Below, in pieces: positions 45,601 through 54,241 of a DNA stretch of 64,000 nt. A program made the translations under genes and the position numbers. Location: IMG/VR virus record IMGVR_UViG_3300035703_000020, positions 1 to 64,000 of that record. One strand, written 5' to 3'. Source of the stretch: a virus. The notes under the pieces were generated by a model. The model saw only the letters and a program-made list of their open reading frames with translations. It ran no database searches and had not been told where the DNA came from. The first letter of the stretch is position 1, and each line of letters begins with the position of its first letter.

Positions 45601-46292
45601 TGACCGAGACATTCCTCATAGGCGACGTGCACTCGCAGGCCGACAACCTCGAGCGGGCCCTGGCGCACGTGCTGAACAGCGGCGGCGAGAGCGCGCGCGT
45701 GATCTTCCTCGGCGACCTCTTCGACTCGCGCTGCGCGACGTCCCAGTCCGCGGAGGTGTACGGCATCGTCCGCTCCTTCCAGGACGCCTACGGCGCCACG
45801 GTGCTCAACTCGAACCACCAGGACAAGCTGCGGCGCTACCTATCCGGGTCGCCGGTGCGGGTCGACCTCGTGCCCGAGCTCGGGCGCACCATCCGCGAGT
45901 TCGAGGAGACCAACATCGACCGCGACGAGCTGCTGGGCTGGCTCGAGTCGTGCCCCTACGGCTACGTCTTCAACGACAGCTCGGGCCGCGAGTACCGCTG
46001 CGCCCACGCCTACTTCCCCAGCTGGGTCGAGCCCGACGGCGCCGTCGTGACCGGCGAGGGCCTGCCCCGCAAGGCGAGGGACCTCATGCTCTACGGCAAG
46101 CGCGACCACGAGACCAAGCAGCGGGTCCGCTGGTGGGAGCACGAGAGCCGCGTGCCCTGGACCCGCGTGTCCGGCCACTACCACTGCGTGCACCTCTCGG
46201 AGCGTTCGCTCGTCCTCGATGGGCAGTGCGGCAACGAGGGCGGCCAGCTGCCGGTCTACGAGGTGAACGCTGGACGCCTCACGTACTTCTGA
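45597..46292 (+). CDS. Metallophosphoesterase 2, Pnkp phosphatase-like
   Basis: A 231-residue calcineurin-type enzyme: FLIGDVHSQADNL, VIFLGDLFDSR, VLNSNHQDKLRRYL and VSGHYHCVHLS. In Clostridium thermocellum Pnkp a phosphatase of this fold follows the P-loop kinase in one polypeptide; here the same order occurs as two overlapping genes. Likely role: removing 3' or 2',3'-cyclic phosphate before ligation. Start Met-Met; ATGA overlap with the kinase. Confidence 0.83.
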   Translation: MMTETFLIGDVHSQADNLERALAHVLNSGGESARVIFLGDLFDSRCATSQSAEVYGIVRSFQDAYGATVLNSNHQDKLRRYLSGSPVRVDLVPELGRTIREFEETNIDRDELLGWLESCPYGYVFNDSSGREYRCAHAYFPSWVEPDGAVVTGEGLPRKARDLMLYGKRDHETKQRVRWWEHESRVPWTRVSGHYHCVHLSERSLVLDGQCGNEGGQLPVYEVNAGRLTYF

Positions 46293-46327
46293 TCCGCGTA
46301 AAATCAAAGGAGGAGCCCAGGCCGACC

Positions 46328-46906
46328 ATGGAAACAAAGCAGATCATCTACCCCACGGAGCGGCTACTCGCGAACCCGAGGATCTTCATGGCCATCGCCA
46401 GGGAGTTCGACGGTCCCGACTGGGAGACCATCGCAGGGGCGTTCTACGACCTGATCGAGCACGACATCCTCCACGAGGAGGACCCCGAGGACGTGGCGTT
46501 CAACGCACCAGAGGTGTGCTTCCGGCTGAAGCCGGGGGCGGAGGAGGTTGTACAGATCATCCTACCCGACGGCAACGCGGTCGAGCTGCACCCCACCGCC
46601 TCGTCCACGGAGGACGGCGAGGAGTACTACGCCGCCGTGAAGACGGAGGAGGACTTCGCGATCACGTCCACGATCAACGCCAGGCTGATCAGGGCGATCG
46701 AGGAGGCAGCGCCCGAGGTCGCGGGCGACGTCGCCCTGTGCGAGCCGCCGACGCCGGCCAACGAGTTCCTGCGCGACTCCTCCGATGACTGCTTCCGCGG
46801 GCAGTTCCACCTGCTGTCGGACCCGGATCGGGTCTTCGACTTTCGCGTGGAGGTCGTCGATCTGAACACCGACGAGCTCAGGGCGCAGGTGCGCCCGATA
46901 AAATGA
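46328..46906 (+). CDS. Hypothetical acidic protein
   Basis: A 192-residue protein (YPTERLLANPRIFMAIAREF, FYDLIEHDILHEEDPEDVAF, RAIEEAAPEVAGDVALCEPP, FDFRVEVVDLNTDELRAQVR). Acidic alpha/beta; GGAGGAG site 10 nt before the start. No family recognised. Confidence 0.62.
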   Translation: METKQIIYPTERLLANPRIFMAIAREFDGPDWETIAGAFYDLIEHDILHEEDPEDVAFNAPEVCFRLKPGAEEVVQIILPDGNAVELHPTASSTEDGEEYYAAVKTEEDFAITSTINARLIRAIEEAAPEVAGDVALCEPPTPANEFLRDSSDDCFRGQFHLLSDPDRVFDFRVEVVDLNTDELRAQVRPIK

Positions 46907-46924
46907 CCAGGCGGAGCAAGTTCG

Positions 46925-47563
46925 ATGTCGGAAACCAACCACGACCAGACGAATTCCTCCAGTCCCTACGTGTACGGGGGCTGGCTGATACAGGAGCAAC
47001 TACCAACCCAATGGCACCTACTAGTAGCGGCAATCCTCCTAAACCAGAGCAAAAGGTCCCCGGCCTGGGACCTGTCGCTCTCCGAGCTGTTCTCGCGCTG
47101 GCCCAGCCCCTCCGCCCTCGCATCCGCTGACGGGTCGCTGGAGGAGCTGCTGACCCCGCAGGGGTTCGGCAACGTGAAGGCAAAGCGCCTCAGGCGCATG
47201 TCGGAAGATTACCAATCCTGGGACGGCCAGGACCCGAGAGTCCTCTACGGTTGCGGGCAGTACGCCTACGACTCGTGGAGGATCTTCGTCAGGGGCGACC
47301 GCCCCGCGCCCGAGGAGGTCAACGACGGGGTGCTTGTAAAATTCCTCGAGAGATGCCGTGAGGGATGGCGAATTGGACTACCTCTACCACAGGTGGTCGG
47401 GGATAGCGTGGGAGCGTGGTCTGCTGAACGAGTTCGAGACCCGCTACCGCCACTACAGACAGAGATGCTGGTCGAGAAGAGAGTGTATTCTCGCCGCGGC
47501 AACAGAGCTGAACCTACCGGGCTGGCCCTGAGCGCACGATCGTTGAAACCACTGCGAGAATGA
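46925..47563 (+). CDS. HhH-GPD DNA glycosylase, MBD4-like
   Basis: A 212-residue frame. Residues about 18-125 match the HhH-GPD fold with closest resemblance to the MBD4 thymine glycosylase: LLVAAILLNQSKRSPAWDLS, LLTPQGFGNVKAKRLRRMSE, and LYGCGQYAYDSWRIFVRGD with the catalytic-type Asp (MBD4 has GKYGNDSYRIF at this place). Such enzymes excise T or damaged or modified pyrimidines from mismatches. Residues after about 145 lie over another gene (47358-47531) and look shadow-like. Confidence 0.78.
   Translation: MSETNHDQTNSSSPYVYGGWLIQEQLPTQWHLLVAAILLNQSKRSPAWDLSLSELFSRWPSPSALASADGSLEELLTPQGFGNVKAKRLRRMSEDYQSWDGQDPRVLYGCGQYAYDSWRIFVRGDRPAPEEVNDGVLVKFLERCREGWRIGLPLPQVVGDSVGAWSAERVRDPLPPLQTEMLVEKRVYSRRGNRAEPTGLALSARSLKPLRE
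47358..47531 (+). CDS. Small protein overlapping glycosylase tail
   Basis: A GTG-start 57-residue protein with plausible composition (LDYLYHRWSGIAWERGLLNE, FETRYRHYRQRCWSRRECIL), fully inside the glycosylase frame. One of the two overlapping frames probably is not used to its full length. Confidence 0.5.
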   Translation: MRDGELDYLYHRWSGIAWERGLLNEFETRYRHYRQRCWSRRECILAAATELNLPGWP

Positions 47564-48423
47564 ACCACCTAGTCGACGCCGAGCTGCGCCGCCTCGCGCG
47601 GCAGAAGGACCTCCTCATGGAGGGTGTACGGGACATGGAGCTGGACTTCCAGGCCAAGATCCGCAAGATCGAGGAGGCCTCGGCCAAGCTCGACGAGATG
47701 CAGGACCGCGTCGCGGTGGCCCTGGACACGTTCAAGTACCGCATCGAGCGCACGGCCAACGCCGAGCTCAAGCGGTCGCAGAAGCGCGTCAAGGAGCTCG
47801 AGGCCAAGCTGGCCGAGGTCGGCGACGTGCAGGCGCGCAGGGCCGTCGACCACGAGATCGTGTCCAGGGCGAAGACGATTGCCATCTTCGACGCGATCCT
47901 GTTCAACATCTGCAACTGGTCGACGGCGGGCGACACGGCCCCGGACTTCGAGCTGGCTTCGCAGGCGATCCTCTTCCCGGCCGTCTACGAGCGGGTGATG
48001 AAGGGCGACGAGGAGGCCTACATCCTCGACGAGGTCCCGCCCAGCGCCATAGAGGTCGTCAGGCGCGGCCGCGAGTGGGTGAGGTACTTCCGCTCGGCGA
48101 TGGAGCTGTCGCTCGTCGACCCGTCAGTGTGGGAGCGCAGCATCGACGAGGTGGCGAAGTGGTGGACGTCTGATGCCCTGCCGCTGATCTACGGGTCGCG
48201 CGACCCCGACTGGGACCACGACGAGCCCTACTCGCTGTCGGAGATGATCGCGTGGCGGGACTACCCCGCGAACCGCGCGCTGTCCTTCCCGCTGATCTTC
48301 GACGGGATGGAGGCGGTCAACAAGCACTCCGACCGGATTCGCGAGGAGAGCGGGCTGCCACTATTCAACCAGCGAGCGGTGAGGACGCGGCTGGACCCGG
48401 ATGAACGACATCAGGAACCTTGA
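47560..48423 (+). CDS. Coiled-coil protein
   Basis: A 287-residue protein. Residues 1-95 form a coiled coil (MELDFQAKIRKIEEASAKLD, ANAELKRSQKRVKELEAKLA). The rest is folded (FDAILFNICNWSTAGDTAPD, AIEVVRRGREWVRYFRSAME, PLIYGSRDPDWDHDEPYSLS). No family recognised. Confidence 0.62.
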   Translation: MNHLVDAELRRLARQKDLLMEGVRDMELDFQAKIRKIEEASAKLDEMQDRVAVALDTFKYRIERTANAELKRSQKRVKELEAKLAEVGDVQARRAVDHEIVSRAKTIAIFDAILFNICNWSTAGDTAPDFELASQAILFPAVYERVMKGDEEAYILDEVPPSAIEVVRRGREWVRYFRSAMELSLVDPSVWERSIDEVAKWWTSDALPLIYGSRDPDWDHDEPYSLSEMIAWRDYPANRALSFPLIFDGMEAVNKHSDRIREESGLPLFNQRAVRTRLDPDERHQEP

Positions 48424-48808
48424 GAACTGGGCGGCCGAGACCGTCAGCGAGAACCGCCGGCTGGGCGAGCTGAAGATGCAGGCCGGGCACGCCATCGTGG
48501 ACGCGCTCGAGTCCTATTACGCGCAGTGGCAGACGAAGCGCACCGACCGCGTGCGCAACGAGTACATGAAGTGGCGCGTCCGCCTGCACCGCAAGTGGAA
48601 CGACCACCCCGAGTTCCTCGAGGAGCTCAACGAGGCCTTCGACATCGGGCTCGACGACGACACCATAGGTAAAACACTCTGGGACATACCCGCGGAAGAC
48701 TCTGTCAACCTCTCTAATGGCTACAATTGGCGCCGAGACTCGGGCTACGCCCTCCGCGGAAGAAGCCGCCGGACGGCTGGAGCCGGTGCTCAAGATCTGG
48801 CGCAGTGA
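48401..48808 (+). CDS. Hypothetical protein
   Basis: A 135-residue protein (IRNLENWAAETVSENRRLGE, RNEYMKWRVRLHRKWNDHPE, LEELNEAFDIGLDDDTIG). The last 30 residues overlap the next gene and are Gly/Arg rich, perhaps a frame shadow. Confidence 0.55.
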   Translation: MNDIRNLENWAAETVSENRRLGELKMQAGHAIVDALESYYAQWQTKRTDRVRNEYMKWRVRLHRKWNDHPEFLEELNEAFDIGLDDDTIGKTLWDIPAEDSVNLSNGYNWRRDSGYALRGRSRRTAGAGAQDLAQ

Positions 48809-48965
48809 GCACGTTGACCAGTACCGCTGGGTCATGACGTTCGGCCCCGACGCCGAGCGCGATGTATTCCACGGCAACGCCACGACCCTCGAGCAGGCCA
48901 TGAGGGACGTCGAGCACTGCCGGCGGATCCACGAGGGCGCGGTCCCCGAAGCGCACGCCGGCTGA
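48717..48965 (+). CDS. Hypothetical protein
   Basis: An 82-residue protein (SAEEAAGRLEPVLKIWRSEH, VFHGNATTLEQAMRDVEHCR). Overlaps the previous gene by 92 nt. No family recognised. Confidence 0.52.
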   Translation: MATIGAETRATPSAEEAAGRLEPVLKIWRSEHVDQYRWVMTFGPDAERDVFHGNATTLEQAMRDVEHCRRIHEGAVPEAHAG

Positions 48966-49014
48966 GCCGGTCGGGGCCGGCCCGCGTTAGGATAGATTGT
49001 CCTCACGGGTCACA

Positions 49015-49182
49015 ATGGACTACATCGACACGGCCATCGACCGCATCCACTACCTCGTGGAGCGGGCAGAGGAGCTCTATGGCCACGGCCTACAGACCGA
49101 GGCCGCGCTGCTCCTGGAGCAGGCGTACGAGATCTCGCAGTCCATCAAGCAACCCACGCGCACCCCGGCACTCGCCGGCTAG
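49015..49182 (+). CDS. Hypothetical small helical protein
   Basis: A 55-residue protein (MDYIDTAIDRIHYLVERAEE, LQTEAALLLEQAYEISQSIK), two helices. TAGGAT and TAGATT in the 49 bp upstream are weak -10 candidates. Confidence 0.55.
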   Translation: MDYIDTAIDRIHYLVERAEELYGHGLQTEAALLLEQAYEISQSIKQPTRTPALAG

Positions 49183-49207
49183 AATACAGTTGAGCAAAAC
49201 CTATCAG

Positions 49208-52117
49208 ATGGCAACGTCTATGAAGCTGAACGAGCAAGGCTACCCCGTCCTCGAGGACGTGCTGCACAAGAAGCTCTTCGGCTCGGCACGCCGCCCCGCC
49301 CCCAAGAGCTCCACGCTCGAGAGGACGAGGCGGCTTCTCAGTAGGTTCGACATCCCGACCCCGGTCGACTACCCGGATGGGATGTACGACGGCGACCTGC
49401 CCTTCCCCGAGCTGACGGGCGGCTCCATCGAGTCGCACTTCGAGGCCATGGCGGCCGAGTTCGTCGACGACTACAAGGCGCTGGCGGAGGCGTTCGCGAC
49501 GGCGTCCCTGCCGGAGGCCCCGGGCTACGACGACTTCGTATTCCAGCCGGGCTGGACCCGCTATACCAAGGCCGGCGGCAAGTGGAAGACCGAGCTGGTG
49601 CCGCACCCGCTCGAGCGCGCGTTCACGTACGACACCGAGACCTTCGTGACCGCGGGCGCCTTCCCGGTGATCGGCACAGCCCTGTCGGCCGAGGCCGCGT
49701 ACGTGTGGCTCGCCGCCGAGATGTGCGACCCCACGCTGCCGGTCGAGGAGTGGACGCAGCACGACCTGATCCCCCTCGGCAGGGGCAACTTCGTCGTCGG
49801 ACACAACGTCTCCTACGACCGGGTGCGGGCGCGCGACGGCTACACGCTCGCCGAGACCGAGCCCGAGAACTTCTACTTCGACACGCTGTCGGCCCACATC
49901 GCGGTGTCCGGCCTGGCGTCCGGCCAGCGCTGGCTGTACGTGCTCGCCGGCAAGGACCCCGACTCGTTGACCGAGGAGGAGAAGAAGAAGCTGCGGTTCC
50001 GCCCGCGCTGGGCCGACGAGGGCGCGACCAATTCGCTGGTGAACGTCTACAACTTCCACGTCGCGGCCGTGCGCGAGTACTTCGGCGAGGAGGTCCACCG
50101 CATGCAGGACGCCGACAAGGAGATCCGGGACGTCTTCGTGAAGGCGACCGAGATCCACCAGCTCGCCAACCGCCGCGACCTGCTCGAGTACGCCATGCTC
50201 GACGCCTTCTACACCACCGAGCTGTTCCAGGCCATCTGGCCTAAGTACCTCGACTCGACCCCGTCGAAGGTGGCGCTGGCGGGCCACATGTTCCTCAACG
50301 GCTCCCGCATCCCGGTGCCCACCGACTGGCCCAAGTGGATCGAGCAGGCCGAGGAGGTTTTCGCCGAATACAACCGCGAGATGTCCGACATCTGCCACGG
50401 GCTGATCCGCAAGTACGTCGACGAGTGGCGCGCCCTGCTCGACGAAGACATCGCGGCCGTGCAGGCGGCGCTGGACGGCGACGAGCGTGTCAACATCATC
50501 GCGGCCGCCGGGCTCGAGAAGAAGAAGACCATCAAGATCACCGACGTCCTCAAGGGTCTCGACAAGAACGCCGACTTCCCGTGGAGGCACGAATCCAACC
50601 GCTGGGCCGAGCAAGACCCCTGGATGCGCCAGCTCGACTGGACCCCGAGGGCTTACGCAGGCAAGTACGCCTACATGCCCAAGTGGGCCAGCAAGTACCT
50701 GGCCGACGACTCCGAGCGCATCACCAACAAGGCCAACGTGTCGCACCTGCTGCTCAAGCTGAAGTGGGAGGGCTCGCCTGTCATCCTCACCAAGGGCGAC
50801 GGCTGGTGCTACCACAACGAGGAGGGCAAGCTAGAGAAGATCCCGCACCCGAAAGGCAATGGGGATAATGTGGGCGTGTTGCTGTCGAAGGATTTTTTGG
50901 TGGACATGGAGGTGGGGAGGCTAAGTAGCGACCTCCCCGAGGCTAAGCGCGCGCTCGACATCGCCAACGCCACGTCCTACTGGACGTCGGTCCGCAAGCG
51001 GGTCCACGACCGGATCTTCATGGACGTGGAGAACCCCCACGGCGAGGGCTGGTGCATGATGATGCCGGAGATCATCGCCCACGGCGCGGTGACCCGCCGC
51101 ACGGTGGAGTCACTGATGGTCACGATGTGCTCGACCAAGGGGCACCGCATCGGCACCGAGCTGAAGACTCGGATCCAGTGCCCGCCCGGCTGGAAGATCG
51201 TCGGAGCCGACTTCGACGGCCAGGAGCTGCAGATCGCGAGCATCTACGCCGACGCGTGGGAGGGCGGGTTTATCGGCGCCTCGCCAATGGCGCACACCGT
51301 GCTGTCCGGCTCGAAGGAGAAGGGCACCGATGCCCACACGAAGCTCGCTAAGGCCATCGACACCAACCGCGACGTCGCTAAGGGCGTCGGCTTCGCCATG
51401 CTCTACGGCGCCGGCGTGCGGACGATCGCCAACACGATCAAGAAGACGTACAAGGACCGGAGCGCGACCGAGCTGAGGCAGTTCGGCAACCGAGCCCTCG
51501 CCTTCAAGAAGGGCAAGAAGTCGCCCGACGGGTACTACGAGGGCGGCAGCGACAGCGGCTGCTACAACTACATGGAGGGCATCGCCCTGCGGACCAAGTG
51601 CCCGACGCTGCCCTGCCTTGGGACCAAGATCTCGACCGCCCTGCGGCCCTCCGCCGTGGGGGACGACTTCCACACCGGCCGCATCAACTGGACGATCCAG
51701 TCGTCCGGCGCAGAGATGCTCGCCGTGATCCTCACGGCCACGCACTGGCTGGCCCGCCGGTTCAAGATCCCGGCCCAGTTTATCCTCAGCATCCACGACG
51801 AGCTGTGGTGGATGGTGCCCGAGCGGTACGCCGAGAGCTTCTGTGTCGTCTTCCAGATGGCGCACCTGTACTCGTGGGCCCGCTTCCAGGCGAGCGTGGG
51901 CATGTGCGACGTGCCGCTCAGCCGCGCCTTCTTCTCGTCCGTCGCCATCGACGAGCGGCTGAGGAAGTCCGTGCACGAGTGCACCAAGACGCCGTCCAAC
52001 CCGGGCGGGGCGGACGAGCCCGACGGGGCCGAGTACTCGATGGCCCAGATGGCTGAGCTGGGCTGGATCAAGAAGCTCCGGACGCGGGGCGAGATGATCA
52101 CCAAGGGGCTGATTTGA
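49208..52117 (+). CDS. Family A DNA polymerase, mitochondrial Pol gamma-like
   Basis: A 969-residue polymerase. The 3'-5' exonuclease begins with FTYDTETFVTAGAFPV (Asp142/Glu144) and NFVVGHNVSYDRVRARDGYT. Polymerase motif A is IVGADFDGQELQIASIYADA (about residue 668), motif B region KGTDAHTKLAKAI and FAMLYGAGVRTIANTI, motif C LSIHDELWWMVP (about 864). Specific Pol gamma features include the exonuclease lead, AISGL-like AVSGLASGQRWLYVL, KGTDAHTK, and a C-terminus SVAIDERLRK...CTKTPSNPGG that matches POLG almost word for word. There is no 5' nuclease domain; that activity is at 11752. It is the replicative polymerase. Confidence 0.93.
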   Translation: MATSMKLNEQGYPVLEDVLHKKLFGSARRPAPKSSTLERTRRLLSRFDIPTPVDYPDGMYDGDLPFPELTGGSIESHFEAMAAEFVDDYKALAEAFATASLPEAPGYDDFVFQPGWTRYTKAGGKWKTELVPHPLERAFTYDTETFVTAGAFPVIGTALSAEAAYVWLAAEMCDPTLPVEEWTQHDLIPLGRGNFVVGHNVSYDRVRARDGYTLAETEPENFYFDTLSAHIAVSGLASGQRWLYVLAGKDPDSLTEEEKKKLRFRPRWADEGATNSLVNVYNFHVAAVREYFGEEVHRMQDADKEIRDVFVKATEIHQLANRRDLLEYAMLDAFYTTELFQAIWPKYLDSTPSKVALAGHMFLNGSRIPVPTDWPKWIEQAEEVFAEYNREMSDICHGLIRKYVDEWRALLDEDIAAVQAALDGDERVNIIAAAGLEKKKTIKITDVLKGLDKNADFPWRHESNRWAEQDPWMRQLDWTPRAYAGKYAYMPKWASKYLADDSERITNKANVSHLLLKLKWEGSPVILTKGDGWCYHNEEGKLEKIPHPKGNGDNVGVLLSKDFLVDMEVGRLSSDLPEAKRALDIANATSYWTSVRKRVHDRIFMDVENPHGEGWCMMMPEIIAHGAVTRRTVESLMVTMCSTKGHRIGTELKTRIQCPPGWKIVGADFDGQELQIASIYADAWEGGFIGASPMAHTVLSGSKEKGTDAHTKLAKAIDTNRDVAKGVGFAMLYGAGVRTIANTIKKTYKDRSATELRQFGNRALAFKKGKKSPDGYYEGGSDSGCYNYMEGIALRTKCPTLPCLGTKISTALRPSAVGDDFHTGRINWTIQSSGAEMLAVILTATHWLARRFKIPAQFILSIHDELWWMVPERYAESFCVVFQMAHLYSWARFQASVGMCDVPLSRAFFSSVAIDERLRKSVHECTKTPSNPGGADEPDGAEYSMAQMAELGWIKKLRTRGEMITKGLI

Positions 52118-52293
52118 CCAAGCTGGAACGAGCCATAGACGCCCTCTACCGCGGGCGCTGCAACCTGATCCAGGCGTGCCAGCTGGCCGAGATCGACCAG
52201 GAGACGATGAAGCGCCTCCTGCTCGACAAGGTCCGATGCGCGCCGTCCCACCCCATCCAACTGACCTTTGACCTCCGGAGCGACGACCAATGA
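52114..52293 (+). CDS. Conserved cyanophage-type small protein
   Basis: A TTG-start 59-residue protein (LTKLERAIDALYRGRCNLIQ, ACQLAEIDQETMKRLLLDKV, HPIQLTFDL). The ALYxGxCNLIQACxLAxI pattern is one I recall from a small protein near DNA polymerase genes of cyanophages. It overlaps the polymerase stop by 4 nt. Confidence 0.6.
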   Translation: MTKLERAIDALYRGRCNLIQACQLAEIDQETMKRLLLDKVRCAPSHPIQLTFDLRSDDQ

Positions 52294-52466
52294 GCAAGAA
52301 GAAGGCCTGCTTCTACACCATCCACCAACTGGCCGCGAACCGCCCGTACGTGACCATCGAGTTCTACGACCACAAGGAGCGGCGCATGCTCAGCTCCGTG
52401 GACGTCGTGCTCAACCTGGAGTACCATGACGATCACCAGATCGGCTCGTTCGTGACCTCACGCTGA
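52290..52466 (+). CDS. Hypothetical small protein
   Basis: A 58-residue protein (KKKACFYTIHQLAANRPYVT, IEFYDHKERRMLSSVDVVLN). Beta-rich; ATGA overlap with the previous gene. No family recognised. Confidence 0.52.
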   Translation: MSKKKACFYTIHQLAANRPYVTIEFYDHKERRMLSSVDVVLNLEYHDDHQIGSFVTSR

Positions 52467-52504
52467 GCGCCCGCGAGCACAATAGACCCAGGAAAAACCG
52501 CACC

Positions 52505-53074
52505 ATGCTCATCATCGTCTCCGGCCCCGACCGCGTCGGCAAGTCGACCCTGATCAACGCCATGGCCGAGGAGCTCGGCCGCGACATCACCTACGTCGCC
52601 CACCACGGCCCGCCGCCAAAGACCAACGACAACATCTTCGACGTCTACCGCGACACCATCCAGGACTGGAAGTGGTCCGGCAAGCCGTACGCGATCTTCG
52701 ACCGCGCGTACCCCTGCAGCTACATCCTCGAGCAGCACCGCCGGCGCAACGCGGGCCACTTCGAGGACGTCATCGACTTCGAGATCGAGCTGATGGACGC
52801 CGTCGACTCCGTCGTGCACCTCGGCGTCTTCCGGCCCTGGCACTGGTCGGCGCCGCTGCACGTCGAGGAGGTCCGCGAGGAGAACCCCGGCGCCGCCCCG
52901 TGGCTGATCCGCGACGAGTACATCGCCCGCATGCAGGAGCACCAGATCTACACCGAGCAGCTCCTCAACTTCTACGACAACATCTCGATGTTCCCCAACG
53001 CCCGCATCGAGAACGAGGAGACGGTCGGGTCGATGGCGCTCGCCCGCTGCCGCGAGGCGCTGCGGAGGTCCTGA
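52505..53074 (+). CDS. Thymidylate/dNMP kinase-like P-loop kinase
   Basis: A 189-residue kinase with Walker A VSGPDRVGKSTLINAM and the DRx motif IFDRAYPCSYILEQHRRRNA of the thymidylate-kinase superfamily. Immediately upstream of the hydroxymethylase-like gene, it is a candidate for phosphorylating modified dNMP, the job of T4 gp1 in hydroxymethyl-dCTP synthesis. The lid is not obvious, so substrate choice is inferred from context. Confidence 0.75.
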   Translation: MLIIVSGPDRVGKSTLINAMAEELGRDITYVAHHGPPPKTNDNIFDVYRDTIQDWKWSGKPYAIFDRAYPCSYILEQHRRRNAGHFEDVIDFEIELMDAVDSVVHLGVFRPWHWSAPLHVEEVREENPGAAPWLIRDEYIARMQEHQIYTEQLLNFYDNISMFPNARIENEETVGSMALARCREALRRS

Positions 53075-53295
53075 TGCCCTTCCCGATGCCGCAGGACCCG
53101 GGATTCCTGCTCGAGTACTGCCGGGAGTGGATCGACGACGCCAACGAGCGATACGACAAGGGCATGAGAGCCATGGCCCAGGAGAGCATGCGCTCGGCCG
53201 CCCAGCTCTACATCCAGCTCCCCCGCGGCTACAGCAACCCCGAGCTGGAAAAATACTACCAGGAGACCCTCAAGAAGGTGTACGGACAAGTATGA
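53074..53295 (+). CDS. Hypothetical small protein
   Basis: A 73-residue helical protein (PGFLLEYCREWIDDANERYD, KGMRAMAQESMRSAAQLYIQ, YYQETLKKVYGQV). It sits between the kinase and hydroxymethylase-like genes, overlapping each by 1-4 nt. Confidence 0.58.
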   Translation: MPFPMPQDPGFLLEYCREWIDDANERYDKGMRAMAQESMRSAAQLYIQLPRGYSNPELEKYYQETLKKVYGQV

Positions 53296-54194
53296 TCATC
53301 CGCGAAATGAGCAAGAAACCCGCGCACGTCGTCCACTTCGGCGATCACGTCATCAAGAGCGAAAACTGGGACTACGTCTATGGCGAGTACCTGTTCGACA
53401 TCATGACCCACGGCGAGCAGTTCGTCGGACGCAACGGCGAGACGAAGGCCGCCTTCGGCTGCTCGGCGCGCGTCGACCTGCGCTGCGGGTTCCCGCTCAC
53501 CAGGCTCCGCAAGATGCCGTGGAAGAACCTCGTCCGCGAGTTCCTCTTCGACGTCGGCTTCAACACCAACGTCGAGGCGCTCGGCCCCGCCAAGCACTTC
53601 TGGGACTTCCTCGCCGACGAGAACGGCGAGCTCGGCGCGTCGGCCTACTGCAGGCAGTGGCGCCAGTGGCCGCCCTCTGCCCAGGGCGCGGAGGTGCCCA
53701 ACGAGACGCTCGAGACCGGGCGGCCGGTCGACCAGCTCCGGGACGTCGTCCACCTGCTGAACAACCACCCCAACTCCAGGCAGGCGACCGTCATCACCCA
53801 CAACCCCACCGCGATCGACCCCGCCTGCCCTCCCTGCCACATCGCGATGCAGTTCGCGCCGTCCAAGGACGGGTGGCTCGACCTGATGGTCCCGGCCCGC
53901 TCCAACGACATGGTGGTCGGCTTCCCGCTGGACATCGCCCGCTACGCGCTGATCCTCAAGGCGGTCGCGATGATGACCTGCAAGGCGGCCCGCTACGTGT
54001 ACATGCCGAGCGCCAACTCGCACATCTACGAGAACTGCTACGATCTCGTCGACGAAATGATCGAGCGCGAGCCCAAGCCGGAGTGCCAGGTGCGGCTGAC
54101 CCACGCGCCGCTCAGCTTCAAGGAGCTGACGCTCGACAGCTTCGAGCTGACGGGCTACGACCCGCACCCGGCCATCAAGGTCGCCGTCAACTGA
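53292..54194 (+). CDS. ThyA-family enzyme, probable dCMP 5-hydroxymethylase
   Basis: A 300-residue thymidylate-synthase homologue: GFPLTRLRKMPWKNLVREFL, FNTNVEALGPAKHFWDFLAD, ENGELGASAYCRQWRQWP, catalytic Cys182 in ACPPCHIAMQF, RSNDMVVGFPLDIARYALIL, NSHIYENCYD and ELTGYDPHPAIKV. In true ThyA the block PFNIASY carries an Asn that recognises uracil; here it is Asp214 (PLDIARY), the change that defines dCMP hydroxymethylases such as T4 gp42. Predicted product: 5-hydroxymethyl-dCMP, using methylene-tetrahydrofolate. A dCMP methylase is an alternative. Confidence 0.8.
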   Translation: MIIREMSKKPAHVVHFGDHVIKSENWDYVYGEYLFDIMTHGEQFVGRNGETKAAFGCSARVDLRCGFPLTRLRKMPWKNLVREFLFDVGFNTNVEALGPAKHFWDFLADENGELGASAYCRQWRQWPPSAQGAEVPNETLETGRPVDQLRDVVHLLNNHPNSRQATVITHNPTAIDPACPPCHIAMQFAPSKDGWLDLMVPARSNDMVVGFPLDIARYALILKAVAMMTCKAARYVYMPSANSHIYENCYDLVDEMIEREPKPECQVRLTHAPLSFKELTLDSFELTGYDPHPAIKVAVN

Positions 54195-54241
54195 GCCCCC
54201 CGGGGTAAGACCGGATCACCAGGGAACAAACCCGATACAAC

